Shown: positions 60,902-61,696 of the stretch, piece after piece | How positions within the stretch are numbered: the stretch's first letter is position 1 | Layout of the letters: each line of letters begins with the position of its first letter | NCBI GenBank assembly: GCA_964555295.1 | Contig: CAZKRL010000013.1 | Coordinates: forward strand, 1-61,696 | DNA from: CAZKRL01 sp964555295 | GTDB lineage: Bacteria; Bacteroidota; Bacteroidia; Flavobacteriales_D; Sanyastnellaceae | Direction of reading: 5' to 3' | DNA length: 61,696 bases | The notes under the pieces: generated by a model | Told to the model about the DNA's origin: nothing | Seen by the model: the letters and a program-made list of their open reading frames with translations, nothing else | Database searches by the model: none | Program-made: the position numbers and the translations under genes

Positions 60902-61696
60902 TTAATCCCTCAGGCAACGAACGCCCCAACCGGTTTGCGTGCTGGCGTCGTAGAAGTAGCGGACTACAAAGGTGTAGTTGAAGACCAGTTCTCGGTACCA
61001 CGCGTAGTAGGAATCGTACTGGGAACTGCTCCACCAGAAGCCGAAGCTGCCCATGTAGTCGTAAACTCCAATGTCGCCGCGGAAACCGCCCGGGAGACCA
61101 GAGAAGCCGCTGATGTTGGTGGCGCCAGCATTGGGAGAAAACCACAAGCCCGTTGCCGCTTCGATTGTACCGGTACTTTTCATCGCACCTCCTGCAACAC
61201 TCTCGCCGCCAAGAAAAGTAGTTAGATCCGTCCACTCTGCATCACTGGGCACATGCCAGCCCGTGGGACATAACCCGCGCGGGTCAACACATGCGTACCA
61301 GTTATACAACTTACCATAAGGACAAGCGTAACTCGCGTCGTTGTTGTAATATGCCCAGGCGCCTTGTGTGGTATTTTGCCATTGCGAATTTGATAGCCCC
61401 GTCGGTATCGCGTCGCCGTTGCGGTATATACTCGTGTTCAGATTCTCTGCCATCCACTCCTGAGTGCCAATGACTATGGTCTTATAGCTGTTGCCCTCCT
61501 GGTCGGTCATACTGCCGTATGTTAGGTTCGGGTTGTGCACGTTTTGCGCGCCGCAACTATGCGCCGCGCCTATAGTACCCGTGCTGCCCTCACAAATGCA
61601 ACTTGCGTTATACACATCACTGAAGGTGCTGCTGTTGCCGTCGTTACAAGGGCTGCCAATGAAATAACACGAGCCATCATCTTGCGTGGCTGTGCT
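60902..61696 (-). CDS. FISUMP-domain secreted protein, partial
   Basis: The frame is open to the window edge (at least 264 residues) and its 5' end lies outside. The C-terminal domain (about the last 200 residues) is the Fibrobacter succinogenes major paralogous type: YKTIVIGTQEWMAENLNTS, LYNWYACVDPRGLCPTGWHVPSDAEWTDL, GGFRGDIGVYDYMGSFGFWWSSSQ, final GWGVRCLRD. Before it lies a short Cys-rich repeat (CYFIGSPCNDGNSSTF, then DVYNASCICEG) typical of very long surface proteins. Likely exported; binding role unknown. Confidence 0.9.
   Translation of the reverse strand, partial: STATQDDGSCYFIGSPCNDGNSSTFSDVYNASCICEGSTGTIGAAHSCGAQNVHNPNLTYGSMTDQEGNSYKTIVIGTQEWMAENLNTSIYRNGDAIPTGLSNSQWQNTTQGAWAYYNNDASYACPYGKLYNWYACVDPRGLCPTGWHVPSDAEWTDLTTFLGGESVAGGAMKSTGTIEAATGLWFSPNAGATNISGFSGLPGGFRGDIGVYDYMGSFGFWWSSSQYDSYYAWYRELVFNYTFVVRYFYDASTQTGWGVRCLRD

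Noticed and set aside
60795..61235. 146-codon minus-strand frame across the hairpins and the FISUMP end
   Set aside because: It is an alternative frame of the FISUMP gene running into non-coding repeats.

Overview
The window is chromosomal DNA from a member of the phylum Bacteroidota, most probably a Flavobacteriales-like lineage. This rests on gene content. There is bacillithiol synthesis (bshA), a fused alpha/beta 2-oxo-acid dehydrogenase E1, a long-form IspH, and small families seen almost only in this phylum (DUF4834-like, DUF4924). There are also a secreted protein with a C-terminal type IX sorting tail, a GxxExxY protein, and boxes of the form TAnnTTTG, the Bacteroidota -7 promoter element. 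I saw no tRNA, rRNA, CRISPR array, integrase or transposase. The species cannot be named from sequence alone.

Layout. 1-1135: a GxxExxY gene beside an inverted repeat, then about 640 bp of mostly dead sequence that holds the 3' end of a decayed gene. 1136-10968: an acetyltransferase-like gene and MFS exporter pair, a YfhO-type membrane protein, an M42 peptidase, MnmD (tRNA modification), a Nudix hydrolase, MurQ and a conserved unknown. 11227-21747: the fused E1, a pirin with a signal-like N-terminus, BshA, a peptide-binding lipoprotein interrupted by an in-frame TAG, an ACMSD-like amidohydrolase, an OmpH/Skp protein and DUF4924. 21728-25771: an MMPL/RND exporter, MscL, CutC and a 2Fe-2S ferredoxin. 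25768-30539: a leftward nucleotide-sugar operon (UDP-xylose synthase, WbpD-like acetyltransferase, UDP-sugar dehydrogenase, RmlB, CpsB-type phosphatase). A WbpB-like oxidoreductase lies at 40528. 30739-38846: a CvfB-like S1 protein, aminotransferase, heptose-phosphate kinase, Mdh, HutI and a type IX-secreted protein. 41612-47483: a patatin with POTRA and beta-barrel parts, a metal-receptor-type binding protein, DnaK and QueE.

47547-50533 is an AT-richer accessory island and the best candidate for an undescribed system. A leftward helix-turn-helix regulator faces a rightward, tightly packed operon. The operon encodes a 47-residue basic protein, a uracil-DNA-glycosylase-superfamily-like protein with a C-terminal membrane anchor, a protein built of two similar halves, a basic coiled-coil protein and a small hydrophobic protein. 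The shared intergenic region carries two TAATGGTA copies one helical turn apart, followed by a TAnnTTTG box.

50560-60600 returns to housekeeping genes: RimO, a Tudor-like unknown, a SiaB-like ATPase-fold protein, then a seven-gene leftward operon (saccharopine reductase, unknown exported protein, IspH, MutL, two rhomboid proteases, an endonuclease/exonuclease/phosphatase-family membrane protein). 60601-60901 carries a dispersed intergenic repeat shared with 24526-24620. The window ends inside a large FISUMP-type surface protein.

Transcription signals are of Bacteroidota type. Several genes have the TAnnTTTG-like box ending only 4-5 nt before the ATG, which suggests leaderless mRNAs. Three convincing intrinsic terminators were found (11146, 16395, 46819).
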